DNA of 33,896 nt from Euprymna scolopes (GCA_024364805.1 CM044506.1:34155125-34189020), one strand, 5' to 3'. Shown: positions 1-9,947, counted from the first letter of the stretch. A program made the numbers and translations. Notes: generated from the sequence alone by a model not told the origin.

Positions 1-22
1 ATATATACACACACACACACAC
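1..22. repeat. (AT)n/(AC)n microsatellite, cut by window edge
   Basis: Short AT run followed by an AC run at the very start of the window; its left extent cannot be seen. Confidence 0.9.
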
Positions 23-785
23 CGGTAAACCATTGTATCATAGCTATCACTACTATTTGTATCACTTTGATTTCATTCACACATTTGTGGACTGTGACAT
101 CTCTTTGAAGACATTCTTCCTGCATAAGAACAAGTTTCTGTACTTCTATATTATCCTTATTTAGAAGCATTATTTTTTTATAGAAGTAAAGAGATTTATT
201 ATTTTGTCATCTAATTTACATGCATGTTTATGGTGTGTACAGACACGTGTTTGTAAATCAGATGACAAATCAGGAAAGAGATAAATGTTCACATTAATAA
301 ATATTAAATTGTAGTTGAATCAACAGACGGCGAGAGAAATACATAGGAGAGATGGGCGACTCATTCAATTAATTAGAACAATTAAAACGGATTTTTGATT
401 GACTCGGCTTATATATATATATATATAAAGTATTATTTATTCACTGGGAGTTCTCACACGGATTATCATTAGAGATTGCTCACTGACAACAGCCAGTGAT
501 GTTCCCTGGAATCTGGGTGACACGTCTCCCCAGATTTTCAGTACTTTTGACCTCTTTCGATAACTTTTGCAATTGAATTTATACCATCACATTAGCCACT
601 TGCTATTGACTTCATGTTGGCAATGACCATTCGTTAGGTGGCAATAAACCTTCCCAACGTCCCAGTCTTCGTTGTACACATCCAATGAAAGCCTGGTTAG
701 TTCTCTCTCTCTCTCTTCACTCTTTCCATCCTCCTCGGCTCTTCTTGACTAATTGGTGTGGTGTCATTGGATGCTGACACTACAA
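23..785. other. No gene seen; small (AT)n and (CT)n tracts
   Basis: AT-rich sequence without a recognisable coding frame. It holds an (AT)n run at about 410-427 and a (CT)n run at about 702-715. I see no known repeat family in it. Confidence 0.6.
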
Positions 786-1117
786 TTTTTTTTATTTTAG
801 TGGGGTAGTAGTTAACTTACATTTTTATGGTTTCAGTTTTCTTGGTTCCATATAATGTTCCTCTCACCTTTTTGTCTTACTTCTATTGCAGGTTTCTATA
901 TGACTGGTCAACGTTTGTAATTTATATGAATTAGTTTCTGTATTTGAAGGTTTTCCTCAATATTCCAGGCGTTTTCATTATGAATTGTTGTGTCTTCAAC
1001 CTTTCCCATGATTACAATTTCTACCATTTTTTTAAAAGTTTTTTGGATTGTTCCTAGTGTTCCTACAATTATTGGTGCTGTTGATTTAAGTGCTGGTAAT
1101 CGAAAAATAATTCTCAT
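786..1117 (-). mobile_element. R2-group-type LINE, C-terminal nuclease fragment and tail (copy 2)
   Basis: A minus-strand frame at 908-1117 encodes the end of a LINE protein: LKSTAPIIVGTLGTIQKT corresponds to the hydrophobic V-x-G-A-L-G-type block that follows the PD-(D/E)XK nuclease core in R2/NeSL/R4-like LINEs. The larger neighbouring fragment has IIPVITGATGPMKKN in the same place, so the two are the same type. A T-rich run at 786-798 on the plus strand would be the 3' poly(A) tail read on the minus strand. The reverse transcriptase is absent, so this is a heavily 5'-truncated, dead copy. The superfamily call is sound; the exact clade is uncertain. Confidence 0.6.
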
Positions 1118-1486
1118 AAGAAATATAAAAATAAAGTGAGGTTTTATTTAGAATTCAATATGGTTGCCAGCATTCAATGCTAACGTTTAAAGACGCCTGG
1201 GAACTGCATCAACTAATTTTACTTGCAAATGATTATTGGTGTTGTTATTATTTACACGAAAGCTGGGTTAGTACTGTTACTAGAGGCATCATTTGGAGAA
1301 GGTACACCATTTCTCATATAAGCCAGTGTGAGGTAGCCATACTTAGTGGGTCTTATTTGAGCTTCAGATTCTGTTATTTTGAATATTTGGTCAGTGTTTA
1401 CTTGTTGAGGGAAATATCCTCATGCCAAATTGTTCTGATAAACTTCTGCACAGAGACCCCGAAGTTACTTGAGGACAGTCTCACTT
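1118..1486. other. Unassigned stretch between two LINE fragments
   Basis: A 107-codon plus-strand frame (1177-1500) ends in a run of Phe codons made by poly-T and resembles no family I know. The minus strand is also partly open. The stretch could be extra 3' sequence of the LINE fragment on its left, but I cannot align it to anything. Confidence 0.4.
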
Positions 1487-2974
1487 TTTTTTTTTTTTAA
1501 CTAGGGATGAGGCGTTCTCCCAAATGTCAGACATTCACCCACTATTTCAGTCGCTCCAACAGAGAGATCATTTTATGATTCTAACCGTTCCTTTGAGTGC
1601 AATTGTTTGTATTTCTCTTGCATTTGGTATATTTGTCAAGCGTTTTCTAAATTCTTTTTCATGGGTCCGGTTGCTCCTGTAATTACTGGAATGATGGAGA
1701 TCTTAAGATTCCAGTTTATTTTAACATCGTACGTAAGGCTTTGCTATTTCGTTATCTTTTCCCTATCAACTCTATTAAAACCAGTGTCATTGGGCCCTTA
1801 CTTCAACTAGGGTTGCTACTTTCTCCCTTTTGTCCCATATTATTATATCGGGCTTAACAGCTCCGTTTTCTAGGTACGTAGCTGTAGAAATTTCTATAGT
1901 TATTATGGATGATGTATGATTTATGATTGTTCTTTCTGATATATATTCCTACGATTTGCTGCTGCACTGGATATTTAGTGCTTTACAGATTTTCCAGTGG
2001 AGATATTTACACACTTTTTTTTTTTAGAAAGGGGTCGCCACCTATTAAGGCTTGGAGGCAACTCGAGGACAAGGGTTAATGAGTGTACAGTAGTCAATGG
2101 GACAATATCGTAGTAATCATTTGTAGTAGAAATTGGGTAAATTGAATTACATAAGGGGACGGCTCATCAAGAATTTGCTTATGTTGGACTTGAAGATGAC
2201 CATGTTGTAGTCAGCTGGAAAGCAGGGAAATGGAAGAGAGTTCCTCAGGTGTGCAGTTCTAAGAAAGAAGCTTTGTTCATGGAATCCATGTTTAGGTTTA
2301 GGCACTTTATTGTGTTGCATTGTATAGTAGGCGTCCCCCCAGCAGAACTCTACAACTGGATGTCTGGTGATTCACACTCTCTACTTCTGTGGTGCAGAAC
2401 CTGCATTTATTGTTATTGCTGAGACCACTCATCTTTTTAAAAGCATTGGTCATCAAGCATTGATCTTGAGCAGCCATTGTCATTTTCTCCTAATCATAAT
2501 GAAGCGAACTTCTTTTCAACCACTCTACAGTGCCTTCTTATCTATAGATTTTTGTAAGAGTTCATCCAGAAAATACTTGGCACACTGTTGGTTGGTCCAT
2601 ACATCCAGTTTTCTGTGATGGAAGGTCTTCGTGTAATTTTACCAACTCTTCTGGGCTGTTTCAGTTGCAGCTTGTTTTCTGTTTCTATCTTATTTGTAAG
2701 ACAATCTTGTCCAAAATGCTTGGTTAGTTTTGTGATGAAAGTAGTTCTAGTGGCTCTTGTTACTTGGTGTTCATATACCGTCTTAAGGTTTAGATTCTGG
2801 GAGTTCATCAGATATTATTCAGTGCTCACAATGATGTCTGTTGGTGTTGTATGTTACAATGATTATTCACCAAAGAGGTGTACATGTAACATATTATCAG
2901 AAATATATTACGTTGTTTATTTTATTACTAACTTCTTCGTGTCATTGACAGTGACTCACACCGAGAAGATATAG
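1487..2974 (-). mobile_element. R2-group-type LINE, C-terminal CCHC and REL nuclease region (copy 1), split by a LINE-A insertion
   Basis: Read on the minus strand from about 2.97 kb down, the pieces follow the order of a restriction-enzyme-like-endonuclease (REL) LINE C-terminus. First comes a basic linker (2542-2808 frame, 88 codons). Next is a C-x2-C...H-x4-C knuckle, CRFCTTEVESVNHQTSSC, near 2350-2410. Then KVCKYLHWKICKALNI (about 1960-2012), the nuclease core KPDIIIWDKREKVATLVEV (about 1800-1855), and IIPVITGATGPMKKN (about 1660-1710). A poly-T run at 1487-1498 marks the 3' poly(A) end. The element is interrupted at 2012-2308 by a LINE-A copy. Several frameshifts and stops are present and the RT domain is missing. 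The clade within the REL group is not resolved. Confidence 0.7.
2018..2302 (-). mobile_element. LINE-A 3'-end copy inserted in the R2-type LINE
   Basis: Minus-strand 5'-truncated LINE. The reverse complement encodes EQSFFLRTAHLRNSLPFPC followed by FPADYNMVIFKSNISKFL. This is the usual C-terminal block of CR1/L2/Rex1/jockey-type LINE proteins (consensus near RTARLWNSLP...CFP..YN...FK..VN). The tail after the ORF ends in a poly(A), seen as poly-T from about 2015. The six bases CACTTT flank it at 2012-2017 and 2303-2308, consistent with a target-site duplication. The flanking LINE reads in frame across the junction (HNK then VCKYLHW). The family name LINE-A is local to this report. Confidence 0.75.
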
Positions 2975-3505
2975 TTTATTAGTGTCCACAAAGCAAGAAC
3001 TAAAACAATTTTATCTATAATGACAGCGAATGGAAAGTAATGACTATAAATTGTCTAATGTATGAAGCAGAAAAGAAATTAAAATAAGACTGTGACTTAA
3101 GATTCGCCTTCATGATTGTCAAGATGTCAGTTTGTGTCTGTCGGTCTGATATCTCCTCCAAGGAGGATAATAAATAAAACAAACACATAGGTTGGAAAGG
3201 AAGATGATGGTGATGTTACAGTAATAAAATGTTGCCAATTTCTGTTATTCAAAACCCAAAGGAATTATACTCGAAATACTTTATACTTATTGATAGAGTG
3301 TCTAGGTATGGTACCACAAAGCGATGATGTTGCAAGTTACAATAAGGTTTTAATCTAATATATAAAATTATCTTGTCATATTTTCAAAGTTTATCATCAA
3401 TACCTTCTCTCCTACAAAATCAGTATTTCACTATGAGTAACCAATTTTTCGTTGCACAATAAAAAAAAATTAGTTTGTTTTCTTCCTAGCACTGTTTATT
3501 CCAAA
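2975..3505. other. No gene or known repeat seen
   Basis: AT-rich sequence with many stops in all frames and no motif I recognise. Confidence 0.5.
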
Positions 3506-3509
3506 TCAC

Positions 3510-3945
3510 AAATTCTATGAACAAAATTCTTTTTAGAACACCCGGCTTTGGAACTCTATGCTGTGAAACTGCTTTCCACTTGGCTACAACATGGTCATGT
3601 TCAAATCAAATCTACTCTAATAGCTTCTTTCTTCCGACTGCTAGACTTTGGATTCCCTCCCTGTTACCTACTTCTTTGTCTGTATTGATATGGAGAAGTT
3701 TAAACCAACATCTCACTCTTCTCCCCTAAACATAGTCCCAGAAAATAACTCTTTAAATTTAAGTGGCATTATGTTTTGTTAGTGGTGAACATGATTTTAA
3801 AAAAAGTTCTTAAGTCGTCCTCTTTAATAATAAAGTTCTATCCATCATTATGGTGTTGTCTCAAACCTCCTGACATTCATTAACCCTTATCCTTGAGTGA
3901 ACTTCGGGTCTTGATAAACGGTGATTACCTTGTAAAGAAAAATTG
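3510..3945 (+). mobile_element. LINE-A 3'-end copy, degraded
   Basis: The plus-strand frame at 3517-3729 contains NSFFLPTARLWIPSLLPTS and then a remnant ending in LNQHLTLLP, matching the LINE-A C-terminal block. About 150 bases further on, at 3880-3945, lies the family 3' end: a stretch reading CCTTATCCTTGAGTGA, then CTTGATAAACGGTGATTAC and an A-rich end. The 70-codon frame begins by chance and is not a gene. It is 5'-truncated like the other copies here. Confidence 0.6.
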
Positions 3946-4033
3946 TCACGGACCTCTCTGCATCATCGACCGTTTCCTTCATCAATAAAACTGATAAGCT
4001 CTACATGATGAGCATCTTCAAAATTATTAGAAT

Positions 4034-4590
4034 ACTAGCAGGCCACTCGGCGTTGCCCAGTCGTAAAATATGCATAAATATATTTACATTAATGCAGATT
4101 TTTTTCATTTATTATAAACAGAAGTACCATAGGTATTAAGTGTAATGTTAAATTCCTTTTTAAAAAAAAAAAAACGTAAAGAAACTGAGGCATGTGGATA
4201 CAAGTATTATGTTTTGTCTAAAGACAATTCACTTCTTGTAAGTAAAAAAGAAATACTCGAGCTGAGATCGAAACCCAAACCTAAAGACAGTGAGTCAAGT
4301 ATGATAACCAGCATACCACAATCTTTAAAAAGTGTTTTCAAACTTTCTTATTCTTAACATAAGGAAGTTGTCATGCTTTATGACCATGTATGCGCAGTCA
4401 TGAAACAGTCGATGAACAGATAAAAATCCGATGACCGCCAAGTATCAATTTTTCAATTTTGACCCTTTCACAGCCCTTTTTCCGGATCAAAACCAATTAA
4501 AAAGTTTTCCACATGTTTGTAGATCAAAAATTTGTTGAGTATATAGGTTGAGAATTGTCTTCACACGCGCATTCTCACTTTTCTAGATAT
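4034..4590 (+). repeat. Repeat C, copy 1 (head-to-tail pair)
   Basis: Starts ACTAGCAGGCCACTCGGCG and ends ATTCTCACTTTTCTAGATAT, directly abutting a second copy. The internal part from 4420 to 4560 (Phe/Thr-like text such as TTTTGACCCTTTCACAG, then CCAATTAAAAAGTTTTCC) matches parts of copy 2. The start motif and the ATAGAT-like end resemble 3' regions of RTE-type elements, but I cannot assign a superfamily. A tRNA-like SINE segment sits inside this copy. Confidence 0.55.
4150..4326 (-). mobile_element. tRNA-derived SINE fragment or tRNA pseudogene inside repeat C
   Basis: On the minus strand an A-box-like TGGTATGCTGG (4308-4318) is followed 43 bases later by a B-box-like GGTTTCGATCT (4265-4275). 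This is the spacing of a class I tRNA. Downstream on the same strand about 100 bases of non-tRNA body run to a T-rich stretch (A-run at about 4159-4173 on the plus strand), which could end pol III transcription. The acceptor stem cannot be folded convincingly, so it is not an intact tRNA gene. tRNA-headed SINEs are known from cephalopods, but I cannot name this family. Confidence 0.45.
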
Positions 4591-5124
4591 ACTAGCAGTT
4601 CTGCCCAGCTTTGCTTGGGCCCTATGTACTGTTCATAACTTTATGTGCATATTTATATATTAAAAAGTGTGATTATGTACGGTAATGCCTTTTTATATAA
4701 TAGGCTTCCTTAACTACCATAGAGAAAAGTTGGTAGAGACTGCAGACGTCAAATCTTTTTAACTTTGAACCCAATTCTGACCCTTTAACATTTATTGTTT
4801 TGGGCTCAAATCAAGTTAAAAAGTTTGATCCATGTCCAAGTAACCTATATCTAAAATTTCAAGTATTTAGACCCAAAATTGGCGGAGGAGTTTGGTAGAG
4901 TTCTCAAACGTCAAATCGTTTAACTTTGACCCCTAAACAGCCAAATTTCTGACTGAAAACCGATTAAAAAGATTTTCCCAAATCTCAATACCCCTTATCT
5001 CAAATCTCGAGTATACAGACCAAAAATTGACAGTTATTTGGTAGTGAAGTGTACACACACACACACACAGACACAGACACACACATTTTCACTTTTATAG
5101 ATATATAGATTTTTTTTTTTTTTT
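4591..5124 (+). repeat. Repeat C, copy 2, ending in CA-rich and T-run tail
   Basis: Begins ACTAGCAGTTCTGCCCAGC and ends ATTTTCACTTTTATAGATAT followed by a T run (5111-5124). It contains a partial internal duplication: a segment with AACTTTGA-CCC, then a GATTAAAAAG-type motif, occurs around 4757-4825 and again around 4918-4975. A (CA)n tract lies at 5051-5085. The copy is head-to-tail with copy 1 without any spacer. Confidence 0.55.
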
Positions 5125-5162
5125 ACATGTATACTGGGTAATAACATTTTCTTGTTATTTCT

Positions 5163-5765
5163 ATAAAGTTAGGTATGTGTATACATTTATATATTTGTGT
5201 ATGCATAGGATTCAATTCTAAACTAATTAACCAATCATTATCAATTTTGGAACATAGCTGCTAGGTATAAGGAGGATCGTAATGTGGGCTATATTTATTT
5301 TAATTTAGTTTCATGTGAAGGGGGTTAAAAGGAGGTTAAAGCTATTGATGAAAATTCAGATATTTTCGATTTTTGTGAAATATTAATAGTTATCAGGCAT
5401 CGATTAATAAATATTACCCAAATTTCAATTTCTTTGGAATATTTGGAATGGTTTTCAGAGAGGGGGCATAATATGAACAAAGCTTCCCATTTGAAACTTC
5501 AAATATTTCAGATTTACATCAAATTTGATCCATAGTTGTGATACTAATTAAGCAAGATTCCTTGAATTTCAATTTCTTAAGAACCCTTATGCCTTAGTTT
5601 ATCTCTTTTGCATAAAATTAAATTAAACTAAATATAGCCTACATTTGTATCTCCTATGCTTAATAACTGTTCAAAAATTCACAATGATTGGTTAATTAGT
5701 TTAGAAGTGAATCCTGTAATACAAGTCTATAAAATATAAACATAATTATTTACCTAACTTCTACA
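5163..5765. mobile_element. Long-arm inverted-repeat (foldback/MITE-like) element
   Basis: The left arm (about 5163-5340) and right arm (about 5570-5765) are inverted copies. Both contain CTAAACTAATTAACCAATCA, the right one as its reverse complement. AAGTTAGGTA at 5166 is mirrored by TACCTAACTT near 5751-5760. The GGCTATATTTA block and the GGATTC block also occur in the same order in both arms. The roughly 230-base centre has no open frame. No transposase is encoded, so it would be non-autonomous. Target duplications are not clear. Confidence 0.6.
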
Positions 5766-6859
5766 TATAAGTTCTGTATGATTATATGTTTAAAGTATTT
5801 TCTAGAATCAAAATTATGTAATGGATTTGGATTAAAATTGGAATAAAAATTTTGTACAAATCGTTTAGTGTAATTGTATATTGGTTTTAATCTTTGTAAG
5901 AAAACATAGCAGTGGTGCAGAACTGTTCTGCCCGGGAAATTAATTTTACCCGTCCTGGAACGACTATTCTAGTTTATTTATATAAGCAGCGTTAACTAGA
6001 AAATAATACTTCTCAATATATTGTAATACATGTGTTGTTATATACATTATATTTAACTGGCTTTGAAAACTCACTTTTCCGGATTCAAACAATCTAACCC
6101 GGACTCATTGGGTGACTCAATGAATAACATTTTATTTATTTATTTTTCTGTCTAGTATAAATAGAATCATTTTCTGGGATTTTCTGTTCATGTGATACGT
6201 CACTGTAATAAAAGAAAAAAAAAAGAAAAAACGGAAGGAATTCTGAGAATTTTGTAATTCTGTCTGGATTGGTTGTTTTGTAATCCACCCCATTTTATGT
6301 CCGTAATAATCATGTAATTCAAACTTTAGCTAATAAACAGGCGAATTTTAGTAAACTATTGCGTCCCCTCTAATTTATACCCTCCACCGCCACCATCTAA
6401 GTCTTTGATAAAGGCGGTGACCAATACTTGCCTCCACTCCCAATCTACTCCCCTTTATAAATTAATGTTTTTTTCTTTATTTTTAAGTAGTTTTTATTAT
6501 TATTTGTTCATTTACTGGATGCAGACGGTATTTGTTTGCAAGCTTGTAGTTTTATTTATTTATTTTTTTAGATTTATTTATCAAACTTGTGTCAGTTTGT
6601 CTTCATGACTTGTTACTAAGTTTCTGTCTATCACTCTCACCCTATCTCACTGTATGTATAATGAATGTCTGTCTTTCCCTAAAATAATGAGTGGTTCATA
6701 AACCAAGATAACTTTGAAACAAATTTTATGAAATGAAGTGACCCTTGTTTCTTAGATGAAACAAAAATAGTCCCAGTATATACGGTACATCTATCTATTA
6801 TTGTTATATGAAAGCTGCGCTGATTGACATTGACATTTGTTTCCCTAAGCCTTTTTTTT

Positions 6860-6865
<6 letters not shown>
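5766..6865. other. No gene seen
   Basis: AT-rich sequence with a small perfect palindrome (GCAGAACTGTTCTGC near 5918-5932), an A-rich run at 6209-6230 and T-rich tracts near 6470-6575. The short open frames here are composition artefacts. Confidence 0.5.

Positions 6866-6893
<28 letters not shown>
6866..6893. repeat. (AT)n microsatellite
   Basis: Pure TA alternation of about 28 bases. Confidence 0.9.
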
Positions 6894-6900
<7 letters not shown>

Positions 6901-7175
6901 CACAAAGACAAAATGGGTGTGCGGGTTTGTGTATGTCCACGAAAAGCTTTTTGCATCAGGGTTCCCGTGTCGGTTAAATTCTGGGAGAAGTTTTCTTATA
7001 CTTCCTAGATCGTAATATCTCAGATTCGCAAACGGACATCGTCTCTATCTTTTTTTGATCGAGTTTTAAAAATTCCCTCGTTTCGAGTCTTTGTTTGTCT
7101 TTTTCATATGAATAAAGCGAAACTAATTAAACGAAAACGCCTAACGCCTGGCCTTCCGGCCGGGTAGTATTTATT
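6894..7175 (+). repeat. Unclassified repeat E, ending in a U2-like hairpin
   Basis: A less AT-rich, unique-looking block follows the (AT)n tract and ends CGCCTGGCCTTCCGGCCGGG then TAGTATTTATTCTG. The last 35 bases resemble the U2-like sequences at 33.6 and 33.9 kb with ATCAAAGTG missing. The rest I do not recognise. The frames at 6808-7015 only run through the (AT)n repeat and are not genes. Confidence 0.3.
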
Positions 7176-7184
7176 CTGTAATTT

Positions 7185-8240
7185 GTCCTTGCTGTAGATC
7201 TCATTGAAGCAGTTCTATGGTAATGTGTTCCACACATGAGAAGGTTTCGAAAAGAAAATTTCATGGAAATTTGGTTTGATGTAGACACACAGGTTAAGAA
7301 AGATAAGTTCTTTGTAAATTTGGTAGGAAGGCAAGTGATTGCTGTGAATGGCTTACAATGAGGAACCAGAGATTAATGATGACATAAATTGATGATAACA
7401 ATTGATGAGAAAAATTGATGAGATAAATTGATAATTGTTGATAAGATGAATTGATGATAAGATAAATTGATGAGATAATTTGATAATTGATGATAAGCTC
7501 AATTGATTATAAGATTAATTGATGATGAGATAAATTGATGAGATAAATTGATAATTGATGATAAGATCAATTGATGAGATAAATTGATAATTGATTATAA
7601 GATCAATTGATGATGAGATGGATTGATGATGAGATCAATTGATAAGATGAATTGATGATAAGATAAATTGATAAGATAAATTGATAAGAAATTGATGATG
7701 AGATAAATTGATAAGATCAATTGATGATGAGATAAATTGATAAGATCAATTGATGATGAGAAAAATCGATAAGATAAATTGATAAGATCAGTTGATGATA
7801 AGATGAATTGATGAGATAAATTGATGAGAGAAATTGATGATGAGATAAATTGATGATGAGATAAATTGATGAGGAGATAAATTGATGAGATAAATTGATG
7901 ATGAGATAAATTGATGAGATTAATTGATGATCAGATAAATCGATGATAAGTAAATTGATGATAAGATAACTTGATGAGTAGATAATTTGATAAGTTAAAT
8001 TGACGATAATATCAATCGAGGACCTTTGATGGAAATAAGAACAATAGAGTAGAGAATGACTTCTATGCGAAACAATCTGTAGGAAACAGACTAAATCATT
8101 TTTCTCTGGATTGCAAGTTGAGATGAGAAAGAATGATCTGATCAACACTTTCCCAGATGTGGCAGCAATTCTCCATTTTAGGATGCATCAGATTCTTATA
8201 CAAGTAGAGGATTGCAGCAGAAGTCATGTATTTTCAGGAG
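7185..8240 (-). mobile_element. LINE-A copy, minus strand, interrupted by a minisatellite
   Basis: Reverse-complement reading gives LINE C-terminal blocks in the right order. LYKNLMHPKMENCCHIWE (about 8155-8210) matches the LINE consensus YLYK..IRPCMEYC.HIW. VSHRSHSLLYCSYFHQR (about 8025-8085) matches LSHRR.V.SLSL.YRYFHGR. SHVWNTLP (about 7218-7250) matches LWNSLP. Between the second and third blocks lies a ~640-base degenerate tandem array. The minus-strand frame 7717-8148 mixes LINE sequence with array-encoded Ile/Ser/Leu repeats and is not a host protein. The 5' part and the RT are absent. Confidence 0.6.
7376..8012. repeat. Degenerate minisatellite of GATAAATTGAT-type units
   Basis: About 640 bases of imperfect units of 11-17 bases (GATAAATTGAT with optional GAT/GAG insertions). 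Unit length and order vary, as expected from replication slippage. It lies between two coding blocks of one LINE-A copy. No regular higher-order period is obvious by eye. Confidence 0.85.
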
Positions 8241-9078
8241 CAATAGATGGATCTGAACATTTTTATTTACATATAAACAATAGATTTCAATCTAATTTCA
8301 TAAATAATACAATTTTACAAACTGGAATTTTGTTCTGTCGACATGTCGCAAATTGCTTCCAGTTTCCAATACTTTTATCTTTCTAGTAGCTGTAAAAATT
8401 GGAATAAAAACTACAACAAATAACACCATAATTTGCATCTGGGTTTAGTTTCATTAATTTACATCAATGTACACAGAGATAAACTGATACTTCCTGTACT
8501 TCCTCTCATGAAGTCTATAACTGTAGTCTATTAACTTTTAATGGAATTTTCAATTGCTCTAACTTACTTTGCTTATGTTGGGATATTTTATACCTAAAGG
8601 AATATTACTATTAAGAATAAATTATACAGATTGATGTAGAAAGAACCGTGGAATTACCTTTAAGAATTGGCCCGAGATCTCAGTAAATCTATCCTGAAAT
8701 TCCCTCACGCAGCCCCCTCCGTCATCAATCTTCCAACGCACCTGCTTCTAATCTTGCTAAAGCCCCCTCACACACAGAACAGTATTTTGATAAAAGAGAC
8801 AAAAAGTAAAGCTACATATGCCTCCAAATCTCTGCTGAAACATCTCGGGTAGAAGTTTTGAAGTGTGTAGCGCCGCCCGCCCTGCCTGATTGGACGTGAC
8901 TTTAAATTGTATTTATCAGAACTCTTTTGCAAAAGAACGCATAAATTTCCTTAACATAATTTCTATAGTTGAATTGTTTTTGACAACTTATTTCCATATT
9001 TAAATTGTTCCATTTCCATGATTCATTTTTATTTATTGCTTTTCAAAAACCGTTTTGCTAAACAAAGAAAAGAAAATG

Positions 9079-9081
<3 letters not shown>
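8241..9081. other. No gene seen
   Basis: AT-rich sequence; short frames at 8111-8386 and 8667-8852 show no family resemblance. A brief GC-rich patch lies at 8867-8890. Confidence 0.5.

Positions 9082-9166
<85 letters not shown>
9082..9166. repeat. (AT)n microsatellite, about 85 bases
   Basis: Pure TA alternation of about 42 units; highly likely to be length-polymorphic. Confidence 0.95.
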
Positions 9167-9167
<1 letters not shown>

Positions 9168-9301
9168 TATTTTCTTTACTGTTAGATTTAATTCAGGCAC
9201 GATCTAGAAAACATTCGTCTTTCTCGCCTGTATTCAAATTTTGTTTGCAGTGTGCAATGAACAAACAAGTAATTTACGTTTTTGAAACGTTGCAGTTCTG
9301 A

Positions 9302-9661
9302 CAGGGACCAAATAAGCGTCCGTATAAATTATCGGCTGTCCATTATTCTATAGTTTGTGGAAATGGATTTGGAAGTAACTCGACTTTTTGTAGTACATGT
9401 AAGCATTGGATATACAAGAAGTGCGGCGGAATTACAGGTTGGCTAAGAGATTATAACCAGTTTGTATGCAAAAAGTGTAAAACAATGGAGATGGATGAGA
9501 ACTCAGATGTGGAGAAAGTATATTTGAATGGCGAAGTTATTGAGGTTGTCCAAAAGTTTTGTTACCTTTGTGATGCCATTGGAGCACAGGGAGGAGCTGG
9601 TGCTGGTGTGAGAGCAAAGGTTTGGAGTGGATGGAATAAGTTCAGGAATTTCTGCCATTAA
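9302..9661 (+). mobile_element. LINE fragment: zinc-finger-like region and FCYLGD-type block
   Basis: One plus-strand frame is open from 9302 to the TAA at 9659-9661 (119 codons), without a start near its beginning. Residues read IVCGNGFGSNSTFCSTCKHW, then IYKKCGGITG and FVCKKCK. This is a degenerate C-x2-C / C-x2-C / H-x2-C / C-x2-C finger in which the first Cys and the His of the usual WVHKKC are replaced. It is followed by VIEVVQKFCYLCDAIGAQGG and VRAKVWSGWNKFR, close to a block found after the RT in some animal LINE proteins (VVD.FCYLGD....GG...AVRAR...GW.KFR). It is an exon-sized relic, uninterrupted by stops over its length. LINE origin is likely; the clade is unknown. Confidence 0.6.
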
Positions 9662-9947
9662 TAACAAGCAGAGGGTTATTGCTGTCGACCAAAAAGAAAA
9701 AATAGTTGTATTAATTTAAACGAGTAAAAACTTTATCAAACTGAACCAGTGTACGACATGAGAATCTGAAGTAGATGCAAAAGACACAGTTTTTTTTAAT
9801 AGTTTAACTATTAGTTTTAATATAATTTAACATGGATTCGTTTTGGTGGGAATACATGTCAAGGAAAATCCAAATTATTTCTGATTAGTATATACACAGC
9901 AAATGTGCTTTGATATTATCTATGCTTTCTGCCAAGATTTTCAATAC
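9662..9947. other. No gene seen
   Basis: AT-rich sequence after the LINE fragment; no tail or repeat is recognised. Confidence 0.4.

Noticed and set aside
2588-2974. 128-codon plus-strand hydrophobic frame
   Set aside because: It is the shadow of the minus-strand R2-type LINE, whose motifs lie on the opposite strand.
4260-4326. Functional tRNA gene
   Set aside because: The box spacing is right, but no acceptor stem or full cloverleaf can be formed and a SINE-like body follows.
7376-8012. CRISPR-like or regularly spaced array
   Set aside because: Units are contiguous, irregular and AT-rich, without unique spacers; it is a eukaryotic minisatellite.
7717-8148. 143-codon Ile/Ser-rich minus-strand frame that looks like a membrane protein
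   Set aside because: It is the translation of the GATAAATTGAT-type array plus a LINE-A remnant.
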